From assembly GCA_009760855.2 (NCBI GenBank), contig WPIO01000087.1, positions 1,186,001 to 1,250,000 of the forward strand: DNA of 64,000 nucleotides. The letters are read 5' to 3'. The notes under the pieces are model-generated. The model ran no database searches. It saw only the letters and a program-made list of their open reading frames with translations, and was not told the DNA's origin. How positions within the stretch are numbered: the stretch's first letter is position 1; each line of letters opens with the position of its first letter. Source of the stretch: Cristatella mucedo (taxonomy: Eukaryota > Bryozoa > Phylactolaemata > Cristatellidae). Positions 21,791 through 64,000 of the stretch are shown piece by piece. The position numbers and the translations under genes were made by a program.

Positions 21791-21925
21791 CGTAGTCTCG
21801 CATCGACTACCGAAGCTGCAGCCGTGCTCTCGAGGCGTAGTCTCGCATCGACTACCGAAGCTGCAGCCGTGCTCTCGAGGCGTAGTCTCTCATCGACTAT
21901 CCAAGCTGCAGCCCTGAGCTCTGTC
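21791..21925. repeat. Three-copy 45-bp tandem repeat
   Basis: Units start at 21,791, 21,836 and 21,881 (cgtagtctcgcatcgactac and so on). Copies 1 and 2 are almost identical and copy 3 has several changes. The 45-bp period leaves all frames open and yields a 15-residue repeat on the minus strand, but there is no sign that it is translated. Confidence 0.9.
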
Positions 21926-22039
21926 AGTCGTCCCATTCTATTCTCTCTCCTCTAAACTCCTGACCTCGCGCGTAGCTGCTATTTCTACTTCAGCACATTA
22001 GTCGGTGCACATCCTGTCCGCAGCGTCTGCACCAGGCTG

Positions 22040-22230
22040 CATTCTAACTTTAGCGGGTTGACCAGGAGCCGGGCCAGCACTAGGTGTCCTAGGCGAACCC
22101 GCTAAGACAACCACATCAGTTGCTCCATCTCCTAACCGCATCGCCTGCATACAGCTCCATTATAACCTGAGCTAGGTGAGTCAGGAGCTGGGTCTGTACT
22201 AGGCGCGCTAGCCGATCCCACTAAGGCAAG
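22040..22230. repeat. Diverged duplication, ~118-bp spacing
   Basis: A segment around 22,040-22,112 (ctaactttagcgggttgacc ...) resembles 22,155-22,230 (ataacctgagctaggtgagt ...) over about 70 bp with many changes. Confidence 0.5.
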
Positions 22231-22589
22231 GGTTCCCATCGCGGCTAAGCTGAGAGCTGCACCAGTGCAATTACATGTTCAGCTAGATGCTTTACAACAT
22301 GCTGTACATGAATCAATTACCGACACTGACGGATTCCAACACCAACTGTTATTTTAAATGCATGGCATCAACCGAAATTTTGAATTTTGCGAAAGCAAAT
22401 GTGAAGATACTCGTTGCCGCCTCTAGCTTGCTACATGGACCAAGTTACGCACAAAAGTCACGCAGCGACAAAAAAGACGGCACGCTGCTCACTCGCACGC
22501 AGGAAAGCTGACCGGAACGGACTCTCGGTGCATAGAAGCAAAAGACAGCCTCCTTTATATAGTGGCAGGAGACGCTTAGTGAATATATG

Positions 22590-22700
22590 TGCCGGTTCTA
22601 GATGACAACTAAGGATTGCCTGCTGCAGAACTCGAACCCTTGCCCTGGGTAGTCGAGTATGAGCGCCTGCCAACCCTGGGTGAAGACCCGTGGGTGAGCC
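22590..22700 (-). mobile_element. Possible tRNA-derived SINE head
   Basis: On the minus strand a good pol III B-box-like GGTTCGAGTTC (22,628-22,638) follows a degraded A-box region (~22,661-22,675) at tRNA-like spacing. The text between resembles the head of the SINE at 27.3 kb. No clear tail is visible. Confidence 0.3.
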
Positions 22701-22734
22701 GGTCAAATAGGTAGGCTGTTGAAGCCACCTGTGA

Positions 22735-22975
22735 GCCGAACAGATGATCTTAAAATCGGTTTTACGCTTGATTTGAAGCCAGTTAAGGCTCCGACAGTGA
22801 GTCAGACTGAAGCTCTGTAGCACCTTGGCCGTTATTAAGAGAAAAGACGAGCTGCCGAGTTCTCAGCCATTCCGCAAAAGATTGAGGGCACCGGCAAAGA
22901 GTCCCGAATTTAGGAAATCGAAGCAATCTTGACGTGATGTCACGAAGGCATATGAACTAGTTTGGTTTTCCTACT
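22735..22975 (-). pseudogene. LINE RT C-terminal fragment
   Basis: The minus strand encodes pieces such as LNWLQIKRKTDFKII, corresponding to LHWLPVRQRIDFKVL in the intact LINE. The DNA gtgatgtcacgaaggcat near 22,933 matches the equivalent array text. It has stops and is truncated at both ends. Confidence 0.7.
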
Positions 22976-24374
22976 CATTATACTTAGGCTTCGTTATATA
23001 GAAGTGACTGTGCCCTTCACTTTTACACAATCGCTCAAACACACCTTGGCTGCCATTAAATCGTCCACGCTCTCAAACTGTCATTGTATGTACGCGTTAA
23101 TTAAGTGATTGACTTCTAGAGGCAACAGTGACCCTAAACACAGTAGGTTTTAATCTGGCAACATGCCATGATATGCGATTAGAAGACATGCAGGTGCCGT
23201 CAAAAGTTGAGTGACTGGAAAGAGGAAAATTCTCAGGATAGGATCTCTCTGGATTCGACTGACTCAGATGTAGCATACGCTACTAATCCATATTTCAAAC
23301 TGCAGTGGGCAAAGTAGTTCTCATCGCATTCAGGTTCACGGAGAGCTAATTTTACTAGCATGGATCTTCTTGAAGCAAAAACAAAGTTTAAATAAGGCTG
23401 AATACTAGTGTGCCTCACTAAAAATGGTTTTAGTATCGAACAATAAATTCCGCTTGTCTTCGCTGCGATCTTTTTTAGATAACTAACCTAGGTGACTTCG
23501 TTTGAAACCAAATTGGTAGATAGTAAAACATCTAACAAGAAAGAGCTTAGACATGGTTTCAGAAAGGATAATGAAACTTCAACTGCTGAGATACTTCAAC
23601 TTACTATTGAACTGGCTATAAGACTTCGACTTGCTATAGAAGCTCGACGAATTTCATTTTCCGGTACGTTGAGCCAGCAAGTTGCACAATAGATATGGCC
23701 CTGAGAGTGCTAGATCGCGTATATGGCAGCAGTATAACATGCGTAACCACGCCGCATTTTGGGTAAGTGAATTTTTCGGCAACGGTCAGGATCTCGGGTA
23801 TCTTCATCTGACTGCTATTCTGATCAATCCAGATGTGTATCTAATCAAAAACCTCTAGCACACAGTTTACTGAGGTTTAAGATCATCTGGTAGTCGCATA
23901 AATTCCGGAAATATCTTAGTTAAGGCCGATTGTCGATACTGGCGATAAATTGCTCCCGAATTGGGCACGACGATCACGGTAGCCATTCCAAACTTCAAAC
24001 AAGACGTGATTAGAACTCCTCAGTGGTGGCACTTTCTACAAGCCTTAATGAATTTTTTTCAGAAAACTAAAAACTAAAGCGTATCATGTTTGTCTATCGT
24101 AATGGCTGTTTTCACAAGCGAAGTGATGCCCCATTAAAGCAGTACCGAATGATTTGTTCTAGAAAGCTTTGAACTGACCATGAAAGTATGACGGATCGCC
24201 TTAATTAATGACAGTACCTGTTCAGAAATGCTATTTAGAGCCAAGTAGAAGTGCAGTCAGGCATTCCTCATTTGAGCTACCCATGGGCAATTACTCAAGC
24301 AGAAGCAATGCTTATGCCTTGCTATCAGCTGAGATCTCCTCACACAGTAAATAAAGCACACATCTCATGTATAC
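22976..24374. other. No gene recognised
   Basis: This is AT-richer DNA downstream of the tyrosine aminotransferase exons. I searched it for the next exon of that gene (SGCSQAIDL-, NNPSNPCGS- or ADEIYGD-like coding) and found none. Only short frames without motifs remain. Confidence 0.4.
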
Positions 24375-25721
24375 CCATAGAGTTGCAGTAGCCATGATAC
24401 TTGGTGGTGTCGATTGCATGGTGCACAGCCTCGAGGCACTCCTTAGGAGGCAGCAAGTTGTAGACCGTAGGATCGCCTACAATAGCAGTGGCATAAGACA
24501 CATAGAAGGAGAATGCCAACTAGAATAGCAAGCACACTGGTTCGCATTGAAACAATCCGTCCCTGCAGAACAAGTGTAAGCAGCATATTGAGCTGTAATG
24601 CTTGCATTGGATGAAGCTAAAGCTGAGCTCGCTTGGCCAAGTTCTACACTTCCCGCTGGCATCACGATCGCTGCTGATCTCAAGCAAACGTCCGCCTACG
24701 CCTAAGAATAGCCCCATGGATGCGCACGTGGCACGCTTCAGTGAATGATGGTCACATTCCAGTCGCAGCAGTCACGAGGCAGAGAGAGAAACTGTATGGC
24801 CTAGTGCTGAGCCTAGTGACTTGAATGGCCCGCCTGCTGCTGCCGGCCCAACAGGAAACCAAACCGTGGAAATATTGCATAGAGAGCAGTGACTCGATTT
24901 TTCTTCTTCTTTTACACTAGCATCCGATACCTAGACAAGATAGCTGCTGCTCCTTGCCCATTCCTCAGCAGCACACACGGCGGTACTTACCAACGAATCC
25001 GTTGAGAATGTAAGTGTCATGTTCGCAACAGTCCATCTTGTTGTATGACCATCCAACCAGCGAGCAATGCGATCAATGCCATTAAAAATACTCAAAAAGA
25101 GTCACTGACATAGAGGAAGTTGAACAATTTGTGATTTAGTAGTACTTTTTTACGATCGGTCTCTTCGTTCGCAACGTTGCTCACCTATTCTCGTGTAAGA
25201 TCCACCTAACTTCCAAATACTTCCGCCTAGTCTTCTCGCTGCCGGATTGAATAGCTTCCCCAGATTATCAGTACGCGAAGGCAAAGACTGCCCCAGCAGC
25301 AGCTTTACCAAAAGGTTTCAGCCTTGTCGCCAGATAAAGATCGCTCAAATTTGCGCACTCAGTGGCCACGGCGAAAACAGAATTTAAGTGCCAGGCGTTG
25401 ACACCGGATTTTGCAATCGTCGATTCGAGAGGTGCCACACTGCCGCTGACTTCGCTCGGCTAACCATCCGCCCTCCTCGAGCAATCCAGCCTTACCGAGA
25501 GTCATCCGAATGACAGTCTTTTCTGGATTAGGTTGAAGCGTCATGTCGTTGACGATCCGTCCGATAGGATCGTTCGTGGAGCGAGCGGCCAGCGACGGCT
25601 TTACGTTCCACTGTCGCGGCTCGGCCGTTTCCTGTCTCGCAGCCGTCTGACCGCCTTGACAGTTTATGTCGCCTGACGTAGCTTGATCGCTTGCGTGAAC
25701 CGATTGACAATCGATAGACAT
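24375..25721 (-). CDS. TAT: Tyrosine aminotransferase-like, first two coding exons
   Basis: Tyrosine aminotransferase is a PLP-dependent fold-type I enzyme that converts tyrosine to 4-hydroxyphenylpyruvate, the first step of tyrosine breakdown. Exon 1 (25,496-25,721) starts at ATG and encodes 75 residues. Its second half, NVKPSLAARSTNDPIGRIV followed by LQPNPEKTVIRMTLG, matches the N-terminal region of animal TAT (NPI.AIV, PNP.KT, ISL.IGDP). It ends in donor GTAAGG, phase 1. Exon 2 (24,375-24,476) follows acceptor ctattgtag and reads GDPTVYNLLPPKE ... TKYHGYCNSMG, the conserved GDPTVFGNL ... GKYNGYAPSIG block. It ends in donor GTATAC, phase 1. The join is in frame. The domains carrying the PLP lysine and substrate-binding arginine would be in later exons, which I cannot find. 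The gene may continue past the left edge with the transposon field as an intron, or be truncated. The first ~30 residues are not conserved, so the start is probable rather than certain. Confidence 0.75.
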
Positions 25722-26044
25722 CTTAAAAAAAGATAGTCCTTTTTTACCACCGGCCCAGAAACGCTGCTAATCTTGGGACAGGGAATCGGCAAGGAATGAC
25801 TGGTGGGTGCGGCCGGTGATGCTGCTTGCTGGCGACTGCTAAAAATGGCACAGGTTCAAGAGCAGCCGGCCAGCTGACGACCAGGTGATTGATACGAGTG
25901 GTGTTTTTATTGTTCTAATCATGCCTAGTTTTTCTCAGTTATACGGTTTCTCGGAAACTGAAAAACCTAACACTCATGTAAGCTTGACCTGCATATCTCT
26001 GTAGCTTCTGCTCGAAATGTGTGCATCCTGCTCTGTAGCCTATT

Positions 26045-26289
26045 CGTGGCACCGGTGGATTGGCGCCTTTCGGCGGAAGCTCTCGACTCCGGTAGTCGTC
26101 GACACCGTCTAGCAAAGCAGTTACTCAGCTAGCTGGATCTTTTACGGCATACGTTCATACTGTTGGAACGGAGTGTAAAAACGGCGGGACTTCGGAAGCC
26201 GACTGACCAACTAACACTTTTGTTCGCGCTTGCTGCGTCTTCTTGCGCCCCTATAGTATACTTTTTACAATACCCTCCCTGTAGACTTA
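26045..26289 (+). mobile_element. Truncated LTR (copy 4)
   Basis: Matches the middle of LTR copies 1 and 2 (ggcgcctttcggcggaag, cagttactcagctagctgga, gcgcttgctgcgtcttcttg, ccctccctgtagactt). It breaks off at gtagactt, exactly where a LINE tail begins. Confidence 0.75.
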
Positions 26290-26912
26290 ATAACAATAAT
26301 AATAATGCACTTGATAAAGCGCCCTTTCAGAGAATTCAATCTCTTTCTGGGCGCTTTACATTTGCTGCAAAGGGAAACGCAATCGAGTGGTGAGTAATAT
26401 CATGCTTGACCAACAAACAACATGAATAACATGGTTAGGGGTGACATGCTCAGGGTCAGCATGCAAATATGGTTAGTGGCAGCATGCATAGTGTCAGCAC
26501 GCATAAGCGCATTAAGGTCGAATCACTGGGACCAACTAAATGCTGTCCTAAATAGGTGTGTTTTTAAGTTCCTTTTAAATGTGGTCAAGTCAAGGGATGT
26601 TCTGACGCAAGTCGGGAGGAAGTTTCAGACTTTAGGAGCATACGAACTAAATGCACGGTCTCAAAGAGATTTGAGGTTTGTACGAGGTATTGGTAGACTG
26701 TTGGATTCCGAAAAGCGGGTGGTACGATGCTTGGCCTGGTGGGGGAGTAGATCTGAGAGATAGGCTGGAGCCAAAGAATTAAGTGGTCTAAAAGTGAGTA
26801 ACAAAACCTTGAAGTCAATCCATTGCTTGACTGGTAGCCAGTGCAGGTCGGCGAGAAGTGGTGTGATGTGGCAACTGCGACGCCCACGACAGACAAGCCT
26901 AGCTTCGACCAG
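26290..26912 (-). pseudogene. 5'-truncated LINE copy
   Basis: The minus strand has a (TTA)n tail, LINE 3' UTR and the C-terminal RT region, colinear with the array unit (139-760) but with many substitutions. The RT frame is broken. It stops near 26,912 within the segment upstream of the LHWLPV motif. Confidence 0.85.
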
Positions 26913-27297
26913 CCTGTATTATATAGCTGATATACGAAAGCGACATCCAGCCGACTCGCTAACAGGATTGCAGCAGCTGTCGCTCGACGCTAGACTCCCC
27001 GACCGGCAAACCTTTGCTCCAAGAGAGCGACTGCGGCTAGGCACTGCTTTATATAGTACCAGGTTATATGTCACCGTAATCACTATCGTCAATAATTATG
27101 CATAACTCTCATGATAAGCCTCGGCTTATCGAACTATTTCATAATCGTTCTAATTCAGCTGCTAAGCTCTTTCTCAATCGAGGCTCAGCTGTCAAGTTCG
27201 TAGTTCATAACCACGGACACTACACTATTAACAGCATATTCGTCCTTGGACATGTGGTTGCTCAAGACACGTATTGCCTGCGACAGCGTCAATTTAG
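26913..27297. other. No gene recognised
   Basis: Short open frames only; no known motif. Confidence 0.3.
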
Positions 27298-27450
27298 CTT
27301 TATTATATTATAATTCATTTATATATAGCGCCCCAAGAGAACTTAATCTCTATTCACGTGCTTCACATATGCCTCGGGGCTCGAGCCCACGACCTCAGTC
27401 AGACCTTGGTCGGGGCGAGCACCTTAACCGCTAGACCAAACCAGTGCGGC
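27298..27450 (-). mobile_element. tRNA-derived SINE with LINE-type tail (copy A)
   Basis: On the minus strand an A-box-like TGGTCTAGCGGTTAAGG (27,438-27,422) and B-box-like GGGCTCGAGCC (27,388-27,378) form a tRNA-like pol III head. Directly after it comes a tail containing agagattaagttctct and gggcgctat, matching the 3' end of the local CR1/L2 LINE, then an A/T-rich end. This is the structure of a SINE mobilised by a partner LINE. Confidence 0.75.
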
Positions 27451-27455
27451 CGCCA

Positions 27456-28424
27456 GATGTCGCCCGGTTCGCTGAGTCGAGCCAGCACCGCACTGGAAGG
27501 AACCGGTTGTCGTGATGGTGGCTGTATCGTCATGCCACCATCTCCCGATAGCCGTCGGCCGAGTCGTAGGAACTCCCACGCGTGCCATCTGCATTTTAGT
27601 ATCAACCGCCGGTGGCCGAAGTCGAGCAAGCGAAGCCGCGAAGATCGCCTTCATCGTCACGTACAGCTTCTCGTACCGCACCTTCGACATACCTAAAGTG
27701 GACTCATTGCAACCGCACACGCAGAGAGAAGAACATTAAGGAACCAGAGGAAAGCTCTGATGACAATCCGGAATGGAACTGGTTCTGGCCGCGGTGGCAC
27801 AGAAGGCAGCGGCGGAATTCAACGGAACGCAGAGACGAACGGCACTCCTGTAGTACAGAGATGGACGATGACCTTGGGCATTGATCGAAACAGACGTATC
27901 GCAATCGAATGAGTTCACACAAATCCCAGTGAACAAGTCGACCACCATAAAGACTAGATTTTCAATCAACACCACGGTAACCACTTTTTCGAGGCCATAT
28001 CCGGCAGGTGGCAAACAAATTCGCTGAATCTAAAATGCCACAATGCTATAGTAATCAGATCGATCGCGATAGAGTATCCCGTATCGTCGTCTTGGCTAGA
28101 CACATAGGCAGAACAGGAAGCAACACCTTGAAGCATGCTGCAGGGGATCGCCATTATGCCTCAAGCATCAAGATCGAGCGCTTCTCACGGAATTCCAATG
28201 CAGTAGCTGAAAGCAGCATTGCTTGCATCGCAAAGCACTTACCCAAGTTGTTACGCAAACCATTTATTCGGACTCGTCGTCTATAATGTAGTCAGTCGTT
28301 CACCTTGGCGGGGCGTTTTGATCTATGCAGGCTCATCTCATGGCTCCATCTTCAGTATCATGCACATGCTGGGCATCTCCTGTTCTGATTGTCTGTGCTG
28401 ATTACCAACACCAAAGTCATCGTC
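27456..28424. other. No gene recognised
   Basis: GC-richer DNA with overlapping open frames on both strands (e.g. minus 27,720-27,424; plus 27,512-27,739). None carries a motif or splice framework that I can name; undetected exons of an unfamiliar gene cannot be ruled out. Confidence 0.3.
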
Positions 28425-28500
28425 AGTGAGATTCGCGTCGTCGCCGTGACATGAACCCTCTAAGTCGCTGCCTTGCGAACCACTGGGCCACGTAAAAGGA
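28425..28500 (-). mobile_element. Possible tRNA-derived SINE head
   Basis: The minus strand shows A-box-like TGGCCCAGTGGTTCGCAAGGC (28,490-28,470) and a degraded B box (GGGTTCATGTC, 28,458-28,448) at tRNA spacing. No LINE-like tail follows. Confidence 0.35.
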
Positions 28501-28510
28501 TCACGGTATT

Positions 28511-29791
28511 TCCACAGGTGATTAGCATGCGAACTTTTAGGTTTCGCCTGAGGTGAAGAGCGAATGCGATCAGTTGCATCTCAAAGCCGAGTTTCTACCG
28601 AATATGGACCTTTCCAAAGGATAAGCAGCTTCACTGAAGTCCCTTATTTCCCCGAGTGTTACACAGCCAAACCCTATCGCCGGCTTGCTATGCAACATCA
28701 TGGGGTTTTACATCAGCTCGCCGATTCTTGTCTGCAGAGACAGCTACAGTTCTTTAATCTGATCGTATATATTCAAGGGGGGCGTTCATGCATGTCTCGG
28801 ACATACTCTGGTACACTAACAGCTGGCTGCTTGAAAGGTGGCATTTCTGCTAGTAGATCTACTTGTAACCTCAGTTCCCTGCTAGCATCGACGCTTTTTA
28901 TTTTTTTAAGGTCAGTTTCAGACACTTTTATTAATCAATCTGCAATTTAAAATAGAAATGATTATTATATTAGCCAGGGCACAGGTCTATAAAGCCTGGT
29001 TTCGACGTGAGTCTTGCTCTTTACCAACTCAGAGTCTGCGGTGTTTGCGCCACCAATACGGTACTGGTGGTCCCGACTTTCGTAAGGCTTGGCGAAGTCT
29101 GAGCAGCCAAACATGGATCTACTTTTTGCAGCCAAAACTTAGCAAGTAACCAATCATTGACGCCTTTCAGGCCGAGCCTACTGCCTTGCTTAGCTGGAAA
29201 TGGCAGACGATACAAGGCTAGCAAAATTATCGATGCGTTGCTTGTGAGTCGCTGTTTAAGAGACACACAGAGTTCCGAGTTTAAGGATCAGAAATTTGAG
29301 GCCGCCTGTGATAGAGGCTATAGCGAACAGGTTTAATTCTATCGGTAATTGCGTTAGCGAAGCCTGACCGTTTAGACATGCTGTAGCTATACCACGAGAG
29401 CTCAGTGGGTGGAAAAAATGTAGCAAGCCAGACTTGAGGCAACAGTGCCGTCTAAACCTCATACAAGCCGGAAGATCGTAGTAAGACTCCGAGTCGATAG
29501 GAAGCCAGACTCTCGTCTAAACCAGGCTTAAGCTTTAGCCACTGAGGTACCAACGAAACGCAAGTTGCACCACACTCAGTGTTACTTGCTTAGTGCCATC
29601 CAGTACCCTCCGAGCAGCAACAAGGCAGCAGTTTTGTCCTTGAGTTGCATACTTAAAGCTAAATTTGAATATCCCACCGCACGATAAGTGGTCACTGTGT
29701 GCCTCAATTTATAGTGGCAGCTAAATTGGCTGTTTTAGTTCAGTTGTCAATACATTTTCGACCCCAGCATTCGTCATTACCGGTGCCATTC
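28511..29791. other. No gene recognised
   Basis: A 128-codon plus-strand frame (28,564-28,950) and several shorter ones show no recognisable domain. No splice-linked coding found. Confidence 0.3.
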
Positions 29792-30517
29792 TCTACCCAG
29801 GCTATGTTCGGTTGGCTGGGACGTTATGGCTGTAATTAGAGTAAGGTCACCGACTGGGCCGGGGTTTGACCTATGGGTATGGCCTGATGTGCGTGACGAG
29901 AGGTCACCGGGGCTCTTGGGAAAGGGAAGTTGGCTGAGTAAGTCGTTTTGTTGGAGGCTCCCGGTCTCGCCGAGTTATGCACCTGGATGAGTGCAGGCGC
30001 GCTCCAACGATGGTGTCACGCATGCAAGGCGACGTGTGCCCAAGGCCCGAGTGGAGCTGGATAGCACGCTCGTTGTTGCGATTTGTATATTCTGCGTTCC
30101 CCGTGAAGCTTGCTCGTACCCCCCCCCCGTGAATTGGCTTCTTTCGGCGAAAACTCTCGACTGTGGTAGTCGTCGGCTCCGAATAGCCAAGCAGTTACTC
30201 AGCTAGCCGGATCTTTTATGGCGTACGTTCGCACTGATGGAACGCAGTCGGTACAATGGCGGGACTGCAGAGCCGACTGACTAACTGATACGTTTGTTCT
30301 CGCTTGCAGTGTCGTCTTGAGCCCCTATAGTGTACTCTGTATAGGTCGCTCATTGTAGACTTGTTTAGTTCTCCTGTTGTTAGCGCAGGCGATGTTATAA
30401 AGAGGTCGAACCTGACGGCCGCTCTCCTTACCCACCTCAGTGTGGCCAGTGATGGCATGGCCTGAGCATGGCAGGGCTTGCCGGGAAATAGCCTCTGACC
30501 CCTGGAACTCAGCTACA
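29792..30517 (+). mobile_element. Solo LTR (copy 2)
   Basis: About 726 bp, colinear with LTR copy 1 throughout: acccaggct... start, caccggggctcttggg, cgccgagttatgcacctgga, poly-C run, cagttactcagctagccgga, tataaag near 30,395, ending agctaca. I see no clear target-site duplication and no internal region on either side. Confidence 0.8.
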
Positions 30518-31056
30518 AGTCTGTACACAGTTGCCACATCGGGCCACTCCATATCAACAATCGAATCAACGTCATGATCCTCTGAAGCTTACAAGTCGCT
30601 TCACTGGCCCTAACAGTTCCAAACACAGAGTTTGCTTAGCCAAACTGAGTCCACTTGTCCAACGTGTAGTTGCCTTTTTTGATTTTCGTGTAACCCGGCG
30701 TCCAACTAACCACGGACCTGCGTGTCTGTGACTGATACTTGTGCACTGTCGGTGCTTGTCTACGCATGACATCATGCATATGGCAACATGCACATGCACT
30801 TAACAACTCGATTCTCTTGCAGCCGGTTGTGAATGGAAAGAGATTAGTTCTCTTAGTTATTTAGCTCCACAAACGACCATGCACTATTGTTATATGTTTA
30901 GTTATTACTGCCACCAAGGCCGAAAACAGAAAAGTACCAGAACATAGGGCGCCGATCATAATTTCGGGCGTCAGGAGAGCATGGCTCCACCACGTGACTG
31001 GGAGCTTGTGGCGCAATGGTCGAGCGAGAGATTACGAGAAGTGCACGACGTACATC

Positions 31057-31062
31057 TTTATT
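31057..31062 (-). promoter_or_regulatory. Candidate polyadenylation signal (AATAAA)
   Basis: tttatt on the plus strand is AATAAA on the minus strand. It lies ~340 bp downstream of the stop of the candidate last exon of the MAM/LDLa receptor gene. Six-base signals occur by chance, so this is only compatible with the gene model. Confidence 0.3.
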
Positions 31063-31398
31063 GTATAGTCTCGCGACGCAACGTCTCTGAGCAACAAATA
31101 TTTGTTCGCCTAGCAGCAGCTGGCACACATAGCAGCACTGCACACTGCACGCAAGCAGCCCACGCAGAGGCGCGGATGTACACTACTAAAAAATATGATT
31201 ATTTGAATGGTCGCGAAGTCATTCGCTCGACTAGTCTCCATAGAGAGGGTTATCGAGACCGGTGTCCTTGTCTCGGGACGACGTTCCGAACTGCAATGGA
31301 TGGCAATAGGCAGCGCTCAGCGGCAGCAACGGCGCAAAGAGCGAAGCGAACCGTCCAAACTGAGTGGCAGCACCAGTGGAGGCACCACTTTCAGTCGT

Positions 31399-31827
31399 TT
31401 AAGCCTGACAAACAAACCGTACAGAGCTGCTGCTGTGCCACTGATGGGACGGCCAGCGTTGGCCACAGGCACAACTGCGATACCGTGCTAAACACCATCG
31501 GAAGGCAGCGCCGTGGGAGTCTGCCTCCTGCTCTTGACTGACTGAGCGCACAGAGAGCGCTGAGAAAGCTTCAGGAAGAAGGAAGGGAAGGAAGTCGGCC
31601 GAGGGGGACAGCACCACAAGATGGAAAGGGGCGTGGCTCGACGACTGGAGCCTGAGCGGCCGATTGTCTCCTCTCGTCGATACTCTGAGGCCACCATTTT
31701 GGGCTGTCGGCTCGGGAGGTTGTGACCCTGCCGACCGATGCAGCCAGCCAGCCAGCCAGCCGTAGGGCGGACGACTGTCGCTGCCCTCAGCGAAACCGGC
31801 CACCGACAGCGTGGCTGGTGAAGGCGA
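31399..31827 (-). CDS. Candidate last exon of the MAM/LDLa receptor gene
   Basis: After the last secure exon (ending phase 0 at 32,154), a minus-strand acceptor (ctagcattacctcgacag) opens a phase-0 frame of 142 codons with a stop at 31,399. The frame starts SPSPATLSVAGFAEGSD and is proline/serine-rich, which would suit a cytoplasmic tail, but it has no recognisable domain. Other acceptors in 31.8-32.1 kb would give shorter tails. Confidence 0.3.
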   Translation of the reverse strand, partial: SPSPATLSVAGFAEGSDSRPPYGWLAGWLHRSAGSQPPEPTAQNGGLRVSTRGDNRPLRLQSSSHAPFHLVVLSPSADFLPFLLPEAFSALSVRSVSQEQEADSHGAAFRWCLARYRSCACGQRWPSHQWHSSSSVRFVCQA

Positions 31828-32153
31828 CTGTCGAGGTAATGCTAGTCAAGCTGGTGAGCCGCCGGTCGAAGTCAGCAAGACTGGCCACCGCCCTCCGGTT
31901 CAGGGGCAAAATGCCCACGTGACCGTGGCTACTCACTCGAGATTGACCGAAACGCTAAAACCTCCACCTCCTCCGACCGTGGGGGGGGGAGGGAGTATCT
32001 TACTATGGCGGATGAAAGGTGCGCACTTGCAAAACAGGTGCGGCTGACCGTCAATGAGGCCAGGCGCAGCCACGGTTTAGACTCGGGGTAAGAAAGAGAG
32101 TCGGACAGCGCAATTAGGATGGACGTGCAGAGCTCGAGCGAGTGTCTACTCAC

Positions 32154-63883
<31,730 letters not shown>

Positions 63884-64000
63884 CTGCAACGACGACCGGA
63901 CGCTCTCACTAGGTTCGGCGGCGTGGGCGGCAACAGCGCCGGCGGGCCAACAGGATGCTCTGGCAGAAGAAACCTTGCTCGGCTGGGCCGGCGCATGTGC

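Noticed and set aside
25000-25095. Possible minus-strand exon (IDRIARWLDG...) followed by GTAAGT in the tyrosine aminotransferase intron
   Set aside because: It would disrupt the in-frame join of exons 1 and 2, and matches nothing in aminotransferases; no good acceptor was found.
30828-30885. Another LINE tail (ggaaagagattagttctctt...)
   Set aside because: Only the short stem-like text is similar; the flanking tail bases and A/T repeat are missing, so chance similarity cannot be excluded.
30981-31541. 186-residue plus-strand open frame
   Set aside because: No recognisable domain or codon pattern; it overlaps the candidate receptor 3' exon/UTR on the other strand.
63884-64000. Part of the preceding receptor exon at the right edge
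   Set aside because: The only donor-like site (AGCAAG|GTTTCT) follows residues that do not fit the MAM position required before exon 1.

Overview
The window is invertebrate-like metazoan nuclear DNA. It has spliced genes with short GT-AG introns, CR1/L2-type non-LTR retrotransposons, tRNA-derived SINE-like elements, solo LTRs and very abundant GA/CT, TA and CA microsatellites. Nothing in the sequence fixes the species. Coding exons are strongly GC-rich at third positions, unlike the AT-richer repeat half.

Left third (1-24 kb): mobile-element debris. Positions 1-11,561 are a head-to-tail array of five full and one partial ~2.12-kb units. Each unit carries the 3' half of a CR1/L2-like LINE on the minus strand plus about 0.8 kb of unrecognised sequence. 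The last unit runs without a gap into a different, longer LINE copy (to ~13.79 kb). That copy is split by a 732-bp solo LTR and ends at a (TA)n block. A second, older minus-strand LINE with reverse transcriptase and endonuclease remnants fills 17.3-20.3 kb and contains a small opposite-strand LINE insertion. More LTR pieces, short tandem duplications and a LINE fragment follow.

Middle (24-31 kb): the first two coding exons of a tyrosine aminotransferase-like gene lie on the minus strand (25,721-24,375). I cannot find its later exons in the window. Around it are further LTR copies, a LINE copy and SINE-like elements whose 3' tails share a stem-loop with the local LINE.

Right half (32-64 kb): one very large minus-strand gene. 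I reconstructed 49 exons, all joining in frame, that encode at least 3,453 residues of a type I membrane protein: 17 MAM domains (the first cut by the window edge), 12 LDL-receptor class A repeats, one EGF-like domain, a transmembrane helix and a cytoplasmic NPAY motif. The plan matches the MALRD1 (MAM and LDLa domain-containing 1) type of multi-domain receptor. The 5' end lies beyond position 64,000, and the last exon is only a candidate. Many introns hold long pyrimidine-rich microsatellites (in the sense direction) and a few carry LINE tails or SINE-like copies.

The long Ser/Leu-, Arg/Glu- and poly-Glu open frames are readings of microsatellites and are not annotated as genes.
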